Origin: Azorinus chamasolen
Lineage: Eukaryota; Mollusca; Bivalvia; Cardiida; Solecurtidae
Assembly: GCA_963576725.1 (NCBI GenBank)
Contig: OY755241.1
Span: 57,967,071 to 58,031,070, forward strand
Reading direction: 5' to 3'
Length of the DNA stretch: 64,000 bases
In this document: positions 22,675 through 32,603 of the stretch, piece after piece
Position numbering within the stretch: position 1 is the stretch's first letter
Layout of the letters: each line of letters starts with the position of its first letter
Notes under the pieces: model-generated
Database searches by the model: none
Seen by the model: the letters and a program-made list of their open reading frames with translations, nothing else
Told to the model about the DNA's origin: nothing
Program-made: the position numbers and the translations under genes

Positions 22675-23107
22675 AACACAGGGTTCTACCACGGGTCCGA
22701 AGCTGCATGGGTCGGAGCAGTTGGCTACCGTACATCAACGGGAATCTGCCTGGGGAAGCCCGATGCCGTGCTAACACTGTGATATTTTATGGGACCGAGC
22801 CGCGTAGCCTGCGGTATGCGGTCCCGTGTGAACACGGGAATCTACCACGAAGACGGAGCCGCGAGCGCCAGGGCAGTCGGAGCCAGAGCTATTTTGCCGG
22901 GGAAGCCCGCTGCCACGCTAATACGGTAACCTTACACGGGACCGAGCAGCGCAGCTCGCAGCAGCCGGTTCCCGTGCAAACACGGAGATCTACTACGGGA
23001 ACGGAGCCATTCGCGCCTGGGCAGTCGAGTCCCGTGCTTCAAACGGGACTTCCACGCGACAGAGCCGCGTAGGCCTGTGCAGCCCTCTATCGTGATAACA
23101 CGGGGGA
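22675..23107 (+). repeat. GC-rich ~59-bp repeat block 3
   Basis: The longest block. It includes a near repeat of block 1 (CAGTTGGCTACCGTAC, CGGGAATCTGCCTGGG, AAGCCCGAT.CCGTGCTAAC). GAGC(C/A)-type starts near 22935, 22993 and 23052 give the ~59-bp spacing. Confidence 0.75.
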
Positions 23108-23522
23108 GGGGGTGTCTAAATATGTTCAATTTAGACATAAGACATTTCTATCAAGTCGGAAAAAGTGTTTAAAAATATCTAAAAAGTGTCTAATTTCGAC
23201 GTTGGAAATTTTCCTGGCCGGGAAAAATGTCTAAATACAAAATGTACGTATTGTCCAATTTATACATAAGACAGTTCTATCAAGTCGGTAAAATGTCTAA
23301 CAAGTGTGTAATTTCGACGTTTGACAATTTGCCTGGCTGGGAAAAATGTCTAAATATTGATCTTCCACATGACAAAGCCGCACAAGTCGGGACAGCCCGC
23401 TGCTGTGAGATAATTGGGGAAATGTTTAAATATTGCCCAATTTAGACATTAGAAAATTCTATCAAATTGGGAAAAATGTCTAACAATTGTCTAATTTCGA
23501 CGTTGGACAATTTGCCAGGCCG

Positions 23523-24060
23523 CGTACACTGGGTCTACTACGGGACGAATCCGGATAGGCCGGGGCAGTGGACTCCCGTGCTTCAACGGGAATCTTCCAG
23601 ACGCGAAGGCCGGGAAAACCCGATGCCCTGCTAACATGGTGATCTTTCACGGGACTGAGCCGCGCTTCCTGTGGCATTGATCCCGTGCGAGTCCGGGAAT
23701 TTAGCACAGGGACGGAGCCGCGCGCCAGGGCAGTTGGCTCCCGTGCTTCAACGAGGACCTTCCACGGGACAGATCCGCGCAGGCGGATTATATTATCCAA
23801 GTTAGACATTAGACATTCCTATCAAGGTTATCTTTCACGGGACAGATCTAGGCAGTCTGTGGAAGCCGGATCCCGTGCGAACACAGGGATCTAGCACAGG
23901 GACGGAGCCGCGCGCCAGGGCAGTCGGCTCCCGTGCTTCGATGAGGACCTTCCACGGGACAGAGCCGCGCAGACTGGGACAGCCTGCTCCCGAGCGAACA
24001 CGGAGCTCTACCACGGGGACAGAGCAATGCGCTAGGGCCCGCTGCCGTGAGAACAAGGGG
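23523..24060 (+). repeat. GC-rich repeat block 4, broken by a short AT-rich unit
   Basis: Units with CGGGAC.GA.CCGCGC and CCCGTGCTTC run to about 23785. A ~40-bp piece of the AT-rich repeat intervenes (GTTAGACATTAGACATTCCT), then the same units resume to about 24060. Phrases at 23690-23770 and 23885-23965 are near-identical, about 195 bp apart. Confidence 0.7.
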
Positions 24061-24248
24061 AAAAATGACAAAATATTGTCCAATTTAGAAACTAGTCATT
24101 TCTATCCAGTCTGACAAACATGTCTGAGAACTGTCTAATTTCGATGTTGGACAATTACGACATTACACATTTCTATCAAGTCGGAAAATTTGTCTAACAA
24201 GTGTCTAATTTCGACGTTGGACAATTTTGCCGGGCCGGCAACACAGAA

Positions 24249-24365
24249 CTGCTGAATTTCTAAAGCACTGCAGCAGTGAATTCGCTGAAAAACTATGTTT
24301 CCGAATGTACTGCTGAATGTCTAACAATCTGCAGCAGTAGATTCGCTGAAAAACTATTTTTCGAA
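24249..24365 (-). repeat. Inverted relic of the 150-bp satellite
   Basis: CACTGCAGCAGTGAATTCGC, TGAAAAACTATGTTTCCGAA and TGAATGTCTAACAATCTGC are the reverse complement of the satellite's 62-bp part plus adjoining units. The compound locus thus begins with plus-oriented satellite and ends with a minus-oriented piece. Confidence 0.85.
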
Positions 24366-25375
24366 CAAAACAACCGATTATTCAATATTAATTTTAGTCT
24401 ACATGGGCTTATTCAGAGACATATACATACATGTAAGAATATATCTCTGGCTTATTCGAATAAATCAAATAAACTCTCGTGTTTCACATATATTGCCTAC
24501 AAATTGACAACATGTTGGTATAAGTTATACATTTAATTTAAAAAAAAAAAAAACAAGAACCAAACAACTCATACATAGTTGTGAAATATGCAAAACGGGT
24601 CACCTATAAACAGGCCGAAATGTAAACAAAAGACTTTTATATTGCTTATGTAAATACGGATTCAAACCAAAATACGTAAATAATAGTATCACACCGATTA
24701 GGGATAAAGAGTAAAACTTCGCGATGCTATGCGAATCATTTCAAATCTAACATTAATTGCAGGAATTTTGCCATACATTCAATACAATTTTATCAATTTT
24801 GTGTCTAAAGTTATTTCTGGAAATTCTTTGTAGTGTGGTAAACAGTGCAGCCCCTGATCAATAGACTCAGAAAAGAGATTTTGATCTCGGTCTACACAGT
24901 CTTGATTTGGATGAGACGTTTAGTCATTTAGCGTCTCATCGTGATGTAAAGTGTTAGTTACGTGTATGCTGTTCGGGTCTTTGTATACGTGTACCTACAA
25001 GCCGTTTCCAAATTTAGTTTCGTTTGAGAAACTGGACGTGTACAGCTGGGGTTATTAGTATTTGCATTTATAGGTTTAATGTTAAACATGCGGAAATACA
25101 GATATTCAAGATGTCTTCCATCGCAATTTACTACGCTGCAAACCTGTTCATTTATTCTCTATTTAATGTAATCATTCTTTCTGTAAAACATCAGTGGTTA
25201 ATCTAGATAGAATATATCGTCTGTTTGTTTATACTGTATGATTTTTTTTGTGTTCCGGGTGACCATATTGAAATGGTGTATGTTTTTGTATAATTATGTG
25301 ATTGTGAATGCTGTCCACAGAAGTGGGCCTTATAGGCATTGATAATAAAAGTTTGAAGAAAAACATATGAGAGGA
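24366..25375. other. AT-rich DNA without recognised gene
   Basis: It holds a poly-A-like run at about 24539-24553, TACATGTA at 24428-24435 and a worn family A hairpin at about 24884-24945 (GATTTGGATGAGACG, CGTCTCATCGTGATG). Nothing else is recognised. Confidence 0.5.
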
Positions 25376-25435
25376 AAAAAAACATGTTGGCCTCTACCAA
25401 GGGTCGAACCCACAACCTCATTAAACTATGTTGAA
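25255..25435 (-). mobile_element. tRNA-derived SINE remnant
   Basis: On the reverse strand, AATGAGGTTGTGGGTTCGAC followed by CCTTGGTAGAGG is a clear tRNA B-box region (GGTTCGA). The A box has been lost or mutated. The 3' body includes CTTCTGTGGACAGCATTCAC. It is too incomplete for a tRNA gene. Confidence 0.5.
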
Positions 25436-25499
25436 GCAGGATAGAAGTTAAAACAGAGAGCAATATAGTTAATTTTAAGAGAAGTTTTAAAATGATTTC

Positions 25500-25648
25500 A
25501 GAATGAATAAAATTTGTTGGCTGTTTTTATCATTCCATAAGCAAACAGAGCAGACCCTGATTACACAGCTCCTACAGGAAATTCAGCTGACCTGGGTCTA
25601 TTCTGATTACAAATGTATGAAAAGGCGTTTATATGAGGGGAAGGGTTA
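25500..25648 (-). mobile_element. Family B MITE, right-hand part
   Basis: AAGCAAACAGAGCAGACCCT, CAGCTCCTACAGGAAATTC and GGTCTATTCTGATTACAAAT form a worn hairpin. It ends TTATATGAGGGGAAGGGTTA. The left half is not identifiable. Confidence 0.6.
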
Positions 25649-26007
25649 GAGAATGGGTATGAACATTTTGAAACCGGGAAAATACATAGTTCTCATTGTG
25701 ACGTTTCAGGCACTGATTAGACCTTTATTATGCAAGTCATGTAATATAGTCATTATTAATTACAGACAGTTGAAATTTAGGTTTTTAATAAAGACTTTTT
25801 CTCCTTGCTATTAATTGTATTTATTTTTATTTGATTTTGAAAACAAATAATGACTTATGTTAATCAAAAGCATTGTCAATTAATAATTAATGTTGCTCAA
25901 AAAAGGAGTAACTCTTCTCAATTTCAATTGTTAAAAAAAACTAATGACCCGTTTAATTGATTGATTATCAGATATTCACACCTAGAGCTAGAATTATTTC
26001 TAAACAC
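25649..26007. other. AT-rich stretch, nothing recognised
   Basis: Very AT-rich with homopolymer-like runs. No hairpin family, RNA gene or frame is visible. Confidence 0.5.
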
Positions 26008-26407
26008 CTATTACCCTTTCCCTGTTTGCTTTGACAAAAACTGCTCTGGGTCTACTCTGTTTGCTAATGCGTAAAACACGTTATTTCCATAAAGAGAAGT
26101 TTTAGCTTTGATAAATTCTGTAAAATCAAATATATTTCCTATCAAAAGCAAACAGAGCGGACCCTGATCAGACAGCTTCTATAGGAGCCGTCTAATCTGG
26201 GTCTACTCTTATTTCTATTGCCTAAAAAACACATTATTTCTGTAAAGAGAAGTTTTTGCGTTGACAAAAACTGTAGAATCAGATCTTTATCGTGTCAAAA
26301 GCAAACAGAGCAGACCCTGATCCGACGGCTTCTACAGAAGCCGTCTGATCTGGGTCTACTCTGTTTGCCTATGCGTAAAAACAGGTTTATATGAGGGAAA
26401 GGGTTAA
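26008..26407 (-). mobile_element. Family B MITE with internally triplicated hairpin region
   Basis: The outer ends are TTACCCTTTCCCTGTTTG and ATGAGGGAAAGGGTTAA. Inside, a unit carrying TGGGTCTACTCT, TATTTC.(A/G)TAAAGAGAAG, TTTTAGC or TTTTTGCG and AGCAAACAGAGC(G/A)GACCC occurs about three times (near 26030, 26150 and 26300). Two full hairpins (26150-26212, 26300-26370) therefore sit in one element. Confidence 0.75.
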
Positions 26408-26489
26408 ATTTACGTGGATCAAGGTATAATTGCATAACTTTATCTCATATGGTCACATCGGCGTAGGTTTATCAGTTATCGCTTACTAA

Positions 26490-26546
26490 TTGACCTTACG
26501 CCAGGACTTTTGATTGACAGCTAATCAACCAATCAGTAAGCCATAA
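26490..26546 (+). repeat. Left arm of a 1.4-kb-spaced inverted repeat
   Basis: AATTGACCTTACGCCAGGAC, TTTTGATTGACAGCTAATCA and ACCAAT recur in reverse complement at about 27925-27985 with few mismatches. It also overlaps a local inverted repeat with 26465-26490 (TTTATCAGTTATCGCTTACT against TCAGTAAGCCATAACTGATA). Confidence 0.7.
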
Positions 26547-26603
26547 CTGATAAGCCCACGCTGACCTGTTGCTGTCCGCCATTTTATCCGACAATCTATA
26601 AAT
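26529..26603 (+). promoter_or_regulatory. Possible RNA polymerase II core promoter
   Basis: CCAAT (26529-26533), CCGCCATTTT (26576-26585, a YY1-type word) and TATAAAT (26597-26603) occur in canonical order and spacing. Transcription would start near 26630. No convincing exon follows: the nearest GT (26694) sits in a weak donor context. An RNA start for an unannotated transcript, or chance inside a repeat, are both possible. Confidence 0.3.
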
Positions 26604-27922
26604 GGACACAGGCCGTCAGAGTCAGACACAGAGGAGAGATATATTGCTTTCTAACAAAACGTTGCTGATTCACGTTATAAGGAACGATTTTCGGTAATAT
26701 TAATTTTTTATCCCTTTCCGAAATCAAACTAAAAACAAAAAAATGTCACATACAATTGATTTGGAAACGCGCTCGTGTCAAATATGTACAAATATCCCAG
26801 TATGAACATGATAAACTGTTCTTTCACGTGTCTGGTACAACTGCTTTTTTTTTTTACAGAACTGAAAATGGTCATTTTTTTGCTTCATCAGCTATATATC
26901 CATAAACATTTTACAGGAAGTTGGGCAATCAACCCACAAGGTGTAAATATCTCCTTTAAATAGCCACTAACTTAATGATGGTTAGGCCTTCCCAGGCTTT
27001 TTCCAGATCGAGGTCTCTATCTGCTCTATAAAAAATCTTTGCATCCGAATGATATTATTTGACCAATAATATTTTAAAGCTCAATAAATCACGCGACATC
27101 ACACGTGACCATGTTTGTTGTGTTAACCCAGCGTGGAATTTCTCACATTTTTAATTAGATTAATAGACTTTTGTACCTGGTCTAAATCGCATAAATGTCT
27201 CCCCTTACGCAATCCGTTATCTGTCAATTTGTCAGAGCTTGTCTTCTATGAAAAATATTTGTTTGAAAACTACGAATTTCGTCGATTTGATATACCCGAC
27301 ACAACATTTTTCCACAATTATATTAATAAAACGAGATCTGGGGATGATACGTATGTTTTTGTTATTTGATTATAAACAACTGACCGATTTAACAACAAAA
27401 AAGTACTAACAGAACTTAGATCTAAGCAATTATTTAAAAAATAGCCATTATTTAGAACAATTTTAATGAATCTGATCGGAAGTTCTTTGGGGTTTCGGAG
27501 ATCTGATCGAATCACAGCTTTCGTGGTCTGCAGCCAATATCCAAAAATGAAACGATATACATGTATGATTTATGGTCCAATCAGGCTAAGTATATGTTGT
27601 GGTATTTTGACAATATTTTGACATGTTTGAGTTTATTTTGACCAATATATTTCTGTGAGGTTACAGATGCATGGCGGGCAGTGGGGTCTAATCACGACAA
27701 ATACCTGTGTGACCAAACTGTAGATCCTGATCAAGTGTTGACCTTGATAAAACCTGACAAATAGTATACACGGATTAAACATAATCAACAAAACATTTAT
27801 TTTGATGAAAAAATCATTATTATGTGTAGACCCTCAGTCAAATTGGTAATACTCATAATGTCGGACATAGGAAGAGTTGCTTCTCTTGATTTATGTGAGC
27901 GTGGTTATCTCGCCGCTGGCGT
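26604..27922. other. Interior of the 26.5-27.98 kb inverted repeat, no recognised gene
   Basis: Mostly AT-rich. A 78-codon frame at 27133-27369 starts only with GTG and matches nothing I know. TACATGTA is at 27558-27565. Confidence 0.4.
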
Positions 27923-27985
27923 ACGGTCAATTGGTTGATTAGCTGTCAATCAAAACTCATGGAGTAAGGTCAATTTGTCAGAGGT
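27923..27985 (-). repeat. Right arm of the 1.4-kb-spaced inverted repeat
   Basis: ATTGGTTGATTAGCTGTCAA and TCAAAACTCATGGAGTAAGG mirror 26490-26546. Confidence 0.7.
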
Positions 27986-28389
27986 ATAGAGTTCAATTCC
28001 TCAGTCCACGCAGAATTCATCTGCACATGACCAATCACATTCTATAAATATATCGTGGGCGGAGTTATCGCCACAGGGGACCCTATGGATTGGGTTGTTC
28101 AATAATGAAACTGTATGGGGCACTGTGTCCTGAAAACTGATTTGCTGACATAACTTAAAATTTGTTATTTAAATAAAAAATCACCAATTCAATGTAGTAA
28201 ATAAATATATATGAAACATAATCTGAAACACTTCAACAATTATTACTTATTTATGTGAAATTTACAACATATTAATTATTATTATACAATGATTTGCTAT
28301 TAGAAACATGTTGATTTTCAAATTTCAATCATTTTCCACGATTGTCAAACACAGACTCCCTACTTGTTCTTGGTAATTTACATATAGGT

Positions 28390-28510
28390 GTCTGTCAAAT
28401 GTAGTAAATATATATTGAAAGTGGGTGATCCTTTCGAAAGCAAAAGTAGCAATGCAAAAAGAGAAAAATGCAGACATGGTTTCAATGAGTCTGTTCATTA
28501 CCGTTATTGC
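28390..28510 (+). repeat. Dispersed repeat family N, partial copy 4
   Basis: TATTGAAAGTGGGTGATCCT, CGAAAGCAAAAGTAGCAATG and AATGAGTCTGTTCATTA match the start of family N. The distal half is missing. Confidence 0.65.
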
Positions 28511-28736
28511 GTTGAAACCCTGTGTTATAAGCAATTTTCCTTGATTAATGCATTTTTAATTCCATTTATAATTTCATCAAATAGATCAATATCACATGTT
28601 CGTAACAGTTTAGAGTTAGCAGTGGCCATCTACGTACAACGTGAGTTTTTAACATGCAGCTATTGTTTTATCTATTTTAATCAAATGACGCCGTTTGGAA
28701 TATTGTTATTTCACTCTAAATTCTTTCGCTGCCAAA

Positions 28737-28936
28737 NNNNNNNNNNNNNNNNNNNNNNNNNNNNNNNNNNNNNNNNNNNNNNNNNNNNNNNNNNNNNNNN
28801 NNNNNNNNNNNNNNNNNNNNNNNNNNNNNNNNNNNNNNNNNNNNNNNNNNNNNNNNNNNNNNNNNNNNNNNNNNNNNNNNNNNNNNNNNNNNNNNNNNNN
28901 NNNNNNNNNNNNNNNNNNNNNNNNNNNNNNNNNNNN
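28737..28936. other. Assembly gap of 200 N
   Basis: Exactly 200 undetermined bases, which suggests a fixed-size placeholder. Frames spanning it are meaningless. Confidence 0.99.
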
Positions 28937-29209
28937 TCTTAGAGAGACTCTGAATTATTCAGGGTTAAAAGGGCTAAGCTTCCTAAACTATATTTACATA
29001 AAATTCGACCGCATGTCGCAATGTAAACTGTCAGGGAAATTTGAAATTGTGCCAGGGAAATGTCATGGAATTGTGTTTCCTCTGATTAATTAAATAGAAG
29101 CTATTACCTTGCTTTAAGAACAGGAATTATGTCTCTTTTAAGTCGTCGCTTATGATTGGATTATTGTATTACTGAACCCCGCTAAAAAATGATAAAAACA
29201 ATGGTGTGG

Positions 29210-29315
29210 GTTTTTTTCAAAATCAGATGGTTGCAGTGATGCAGGACGAAGGTAATACAGAAAACTCTGCTTTCTGCATAACTTTCGTCCAACGTTAAGT
29301 TATCATCTGACTTTA
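29210..29315. mobile_element. Worn core of a TA-type palindromic MITE
   Basis: GTTGCAGTGATGCAGGACGA and ACTTTCGTCCAACGTTAAGT are the core arms. The tip (AAACTCTGCTTTCTGC) lost one CTCC half. The terminal arms are not identifiable. Confidence 0.55.
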
Positions 29316-29499
29316 AAATCCAGAATTATGCATATCTCAAGTGATTGGTTTAACAATTTACCTGTTTAATATTCATGTAAAAAACATAATGATATTATGA
29401 ACATTTATTGGCTGGAATTTTATTATGGGACACGAACACAGAAAGTGTTTTTATTGGTACAAATATAAAATAGTAAAGCAGATATATATATTATTATAT

Positions 29500-29677
29500 T
29501 AGTAAAACGCCTCTAATGCGACCACCAAAAACGGACATAATTCTAGTCGGCAGAGGCAGGTTGTAGCTTAATGCAGGACGAAAGTTATGCCATAACTTTC
29601 GTACTGTATTAAGCAACCACCTGCTTATAAGGCAGACATGTTTATTCATTAAGTGGTCGCATTAGAGGGTTCTACTG
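29500..29677. mobile_element. TA-flanked palindromic MITE, family I, tip deleted
   Basis: AGTAAAACGCCTCTAATGCG and CGCATTAGAGGGTTCTACTG then TA bound it. The core retains GCAGGACGAAAGTTATGC and its mirror, but the CTCCTATAGGAG tip is gone. Confidence 0.75.
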
Positions 29678-29758
29678 TATTGTCTCTATGGGCCGTCTAA
29701 TCTGGGTCTTCTCCGTGAAAAGGCGTTTATATGAAGGAAAGGATTTAGAGTTCAACCC

Positions 29759-29962
29759 TTAACTTCATATAAACGTGTTTTCACGCATTTGCAAACAGAG
29801 AAGACCCAAGGTCTGCTCTGTTTGCTAGTGGAATTTGATAAATATGTTTCTGTACTTTCTAAAATGGCTAAGTAAATATTCCACCATATTTCATTATAAC
29901 TAGCTTGACCATGAATATTCAGTAGGTATTGAAATTTAGAATGAACATAGGGAAACGGTTAA
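29759..29962 (+). mobile_element. TTAA MITE family B with collapsed hairpin
   Basis: TTAA at 29759-29762 and 29959-29962. The hairpin is reduced to GAGAAGACCCAAGGTCTGCTC, that is, arm bases only. It shares its right TTAA with the next MITE. Confidence 0.8.
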
Positions 29963-30202
29963 CCCTTTCCCGTATGTAAGCGCATTTTGACGCATCTGCA
30001 AACAGAGTAGACCCAGATCAGACCTATAGGAGCCGTCTGATCAGGGTATGCTCTGTTTGCTTATGATATAATATAGATCTGATTCTACAGCTTCTGCCTG
30101 AGCCAAAGTGTCATGTGTTCCTAAGCCATTATAAGAAATAATCTTATTAATATTTATTATGTCATTATTTCCTATATGAATATTTATCAGGGAAACGGTT
30201 AC
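29959..30202 (+). mobile_element. TTAA MITE family B, complete, abutting the previous one
   Basis: It starts TTAACCCTTTCCCGTATGTA and ends CAGGGAAACGGTTA. The hairpin at about 29997-30062 lacks the left GGCTCC but keeps GGAGCCGTCTGATCAGGGT. TACATGTA (30200-30207) overlaps the right end. Confidence 0.8.
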
Positions 30203-30414
30203 ATGTAACAGTTTATCCGAACTCTACGCGGACTCTTATTTCAGTCCTGCTAGCAAGCTAGTTTCCAATTATCAATGCCAAACCAGTCTATTAGTGCCTA
30301 GTTCTACAATTTCTTGAAGGCAACAAGACATCCTTAACCCTAATCGTGCTGAAAAAAATGTGTCTGCCAAAATACTTTTGCATTTTTTTTCTGATTCGTA
30401 CACGCGTCAGAGAA

Positions 30415-30497
30415 ACATTTGACCGAGAGTCAAACAGCTTGGATCCTGATGAAACGCCGAGTTACTCGGCGTCTCATCTGGATCCAAGATATTTTCA
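30415..30497. repeat. Family A hairpin
   Basis: CTTGGATCCTGATGAAACGC is mirrored by GCGTCTCATCTGGATCCAAG around GAGTTACTC. The flank TTTGACCGAGAGTCAAACAG is shared with 35265 and 39308. Confidence 0.85.
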
Positions 30498-31049
30498 AGT
30501 TCGAGTCAGGCCGCGCTTAGCATGTTTAGGATTAATCATACTAATTACGGAGTTGCCATTTCTCACAAAGATTGTGACAGGCTGACAGCAAATTGTCAAT
30601 AACCGACAGCGGGTTGTCAGTAACAAACTGACCTACTGTTATAAAAGACGTTCAATATTTCTCCCCCTTCCCCCTCTGCGAAAAAATAATGACCTCTTAA
30701 TGTTGGATCTGGCTCAGTTGTGTCTACTTCTTGTTCGTTCAAATTGTTGAGAAACTGTTGGTTGATTGTCAAATTGCGTGGATCCTGGTGAGAGTTGGAT
30801 CCAAGATGATTGCAAGCGTGAATCAAATCGCCAAAAAACGGCATAAAGGAGTACATGAAGAGAGAGTTGGCAGCGATTTGTCATGGTTGAAGGCTAATCG
30901 AAAACTGACAGAAGCCTACAAGGTTCCAAGAGTGTCCTTAATGACCTCTCCAAAGAGAAATATTCCCTACGGCGTGTAGTTATTTTAAGAACAGTGTTGA
31001 TTTAGACAAGCCATTACATTAACACTTACAGCGCGGAAAACGACAATCT
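30498..31049. other. No gene recognised; one family A relic
   Basis: 30765-30815 (TGTCAAATTGCGTGGATCCT, GTTGGATCCAAGATG) is a worn family A hairpin. Overlapping 80-codon frames on both strands here include it and look like chance. Confidence 0.45.
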
Positions 31050-31130
31050 AATGTCATTTGCAAACAGTGTAGACCAAGATGAGAGAGCTCCTAGAGGAGC
31101 CTTCTTACCAGGTTGTACACCGATTGTTGT
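31050..31130. repeat. Worn P/B-type hairpin
   Basis: TTGCAAACAGTGTAGACCAA, GAGAGCTCCTAGAGGAGCC and CCAGGTTGTACACCG resemble the family P hairpin, with mispaired outer arms. Confidence 0.55.
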
Positions 31131-31192
31131 GTTACATATTTCTTTTGAAAAAGCCCTAATTATTCACCGTAAGCTTTAACTGTTTTGGAATA

Positions 31193-31396
31193 CAGTAAAA
31201 CCTCTCTATAACGGCCACTAAATTACATCAAATAGTTTGTGTTAAAGGCAGGTGGCTGCTAACAGCAAGGTGAAAGTAAAACAGAACGCTCCTATAGGAG
31301 CGTTCTGTTTGACTTTCACCTTGCTTTAAGCAGCCACCTGCCCTAAATACCAACTAATAAACATAATTTAGTGGTCGTTATAGGAAGGTTATACTG
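31193..31396. mobile_element. TA-flanked palindromic MITE, family D, complete (204 bp)
   Basis: TA at 31191-31192 and 31397-31398. Ends CAGTAAAACCTCTCTATAAC and GTTATAGGAAGGTTATACTG. The tip AACGCTCCTATAGGAGCGTT is perfect. The arms GGTGGCTGCT.A.AGCAAGG are mirrored with few mismatches. Confidence 0.85.
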
Positions 31397-31519
31397 TAGT
31401 CCATTTGAAATTGCAGCATTGTATAAGGGTTAAAGCTTTATTTGGGGTAAAATGTAAATTAATGTCTGCGAAAATTCCTAACCGTTCTCATGCTTTCTTA
31501 TTTCCGATTCGTGCAAATA

Positions 31520-31580
31520 CAGTTGAACTGCGACATCTCGAACTCATACACATTACTTCGCGATAACAGAAAAGTTCTAT
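31520..31580. mobile_element. Family G MITE left-end fragment
   Basis: CAGTTGAACTGCGACATCTC, then ACTTCGCGATAACAG. It is cut at the family B element that follows. Confidence 0.55.
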
Positions 31581-31770
31581 TCATGTAAGAATGATGACGT
31601 AATAGACATTTGTTAGCTGAATTTTTATAATTGCATATGTATTCGGGATTGTTTTGGTATTGAAGAGTCAGATCTATTATAAGTTCATAAGCAAACAGTG
31701 CAGACCCTGATCTGTGTCTACTCTGTTTACAAATGCGTGAAAATGCGTTTATATGAGGGAAAGGGTACTC
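31581..31770 (-). mobile_element. Family B MITE, hairpin collapsed
   Basis: AAGAATGATGACGTAATAGA, AGCAAACAGTGCAGACCCTG, ATCTGTGTCTACTCTGTTTA and ATGAGGGAAAGGGTA. The GGCTCC tip is deleted. Confidence 0.65.
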
Positions 31771-31861
31771 GTTTTATTTAATAATTGGTCCCATTATAAC
31801 AAAGTTATGGTCATTTATTAACTTCGAAAAGCCACTTTATACATAGAAAATTGTCCTTCTA

Positions 31862-32010
31862 CATTGGTACGATAAATACCCTCTAATGCCACCCCCAAAA
31901 GGAGTTCTGATTCCAGGTTTTAAAGACAGGTGGTAGCTTAACGCTTGACGAACGTTGTGCAGAAAGCTCCTGTGGGAGCTTTCTGCATTTCTTTCGTCCT
32001 CCACCTGCGT
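31862..32010. mobile_element. Family I MITE, right end replaced by a TTAA MITE
   Basis: TACCCTCTAATGCCACCCCC and the core up to CACCTGCGTTTAA. The family B element starting at 32011 occupies the place where the right arm should continue. Confidence 0.65.
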
Positions 32011-32258
32011 TTAACCCTTTCCCTGATGAATATATATATAACAAATAATGGCGTCATGAATATTAATAAGATAATTTTTCATAATGGCATATGACACGGG
32101 ACAATTCGGCTAAGGCAGTAGCTGTAGAATCATATCTATATTACACCATAAGCAAACAGAACAGACCCTGATCAGACGGCTCCTAAAGGATCCGTCTGAT
32201 CTGGGTCTACTCTGTTTTTAGATGCCTCAAAATGCGCTTACATAAGGGAAAGGGTTAA
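32011..32258 (-). mobile_element. TTAA MITE family B, complete
   Basis: TTAA at 32011-32014 and 32255-32258. It opens CCCTTTCCCTGATGAATATA. The hairpin at about 32155-32218 has the tip GGCTCCTAAAGGATCC and the CCCTGATC/CCCAGATC asymmetry. Confidence 0.85.
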
Positions 32259-32603
32259 TCTATATATTTATGTACATTGTATATTCATAAAGTGATGTCT
32301 TAACAGGGGTATCGCTGTATCCAGTTACCGGTTTCAATTGAAACTATGCAGGAATGTATATATGGAACGGAGGTCAATGCATACCAACTGTTCTTGCAAT
32401 TCACATATTTATAGCTGTATTATGGTATTTTTTGTTGCTTTCCAGTAGCTATTTGGAATAGGTTTTGTCCTTTCTAGAGCCACATCTAGGACATGGTTGA
32501 TTGTATTTCATTAACACTTGGTATTATCTTGGATATACGAAGAAATTGTACTGTGTACGCTATCAGAAATATGGCTGATATATTGTATCATTGACGTTAA
32601 ATA
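32259..32603 (+). other. Unassigned; possibly upstream part of the non-LTR element
   Basis: No terminal motif or frame is visible. The stretch leads directly into the reverse-transcriptase fragment and may be worn coding sequence of it. Confidence 0.35.

Larger units (their letters stand above)
21336..24248 (+). repeat. AT-rich ~107-bp repeat array interleaved with GC-rich blocks
   Basis: The AT-rich unit reads GTCTAATTTCGACGTTGGAC, AATTTGCC(G/A)GGCCGGG, AAATGTCTAAATATTGTCCA, ATTTAGACATTAGACATTTC, TATCAAGTCGGAAAA. Successive starts near 21417, 21523, 21630 and 21737 give a period of about 107 bp. It occurs in runs of one to five, separated by GC-rich blocks listed separately. Small open frames here are by-products of the repeat. 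Confidence 0.85.

Noticed and set aside
21838..24114. Overlapping open frames of 60-142 codons on both strands in the GC-rich blocks
   Set aside because: They follow the repeat periodicity, overlap in opposite strands and have repeat-derived Arg/Gly/Pro composition without domains.
27133..27369. 78-codon frame
   Set aside because: GTG start only, AT-rich, no splice context and no recognised similarity.
28388..29093. Frames running through the 200-N gap
   Set aside because: The apparent length comes from undetermined bases; no evidence of coding on either side.
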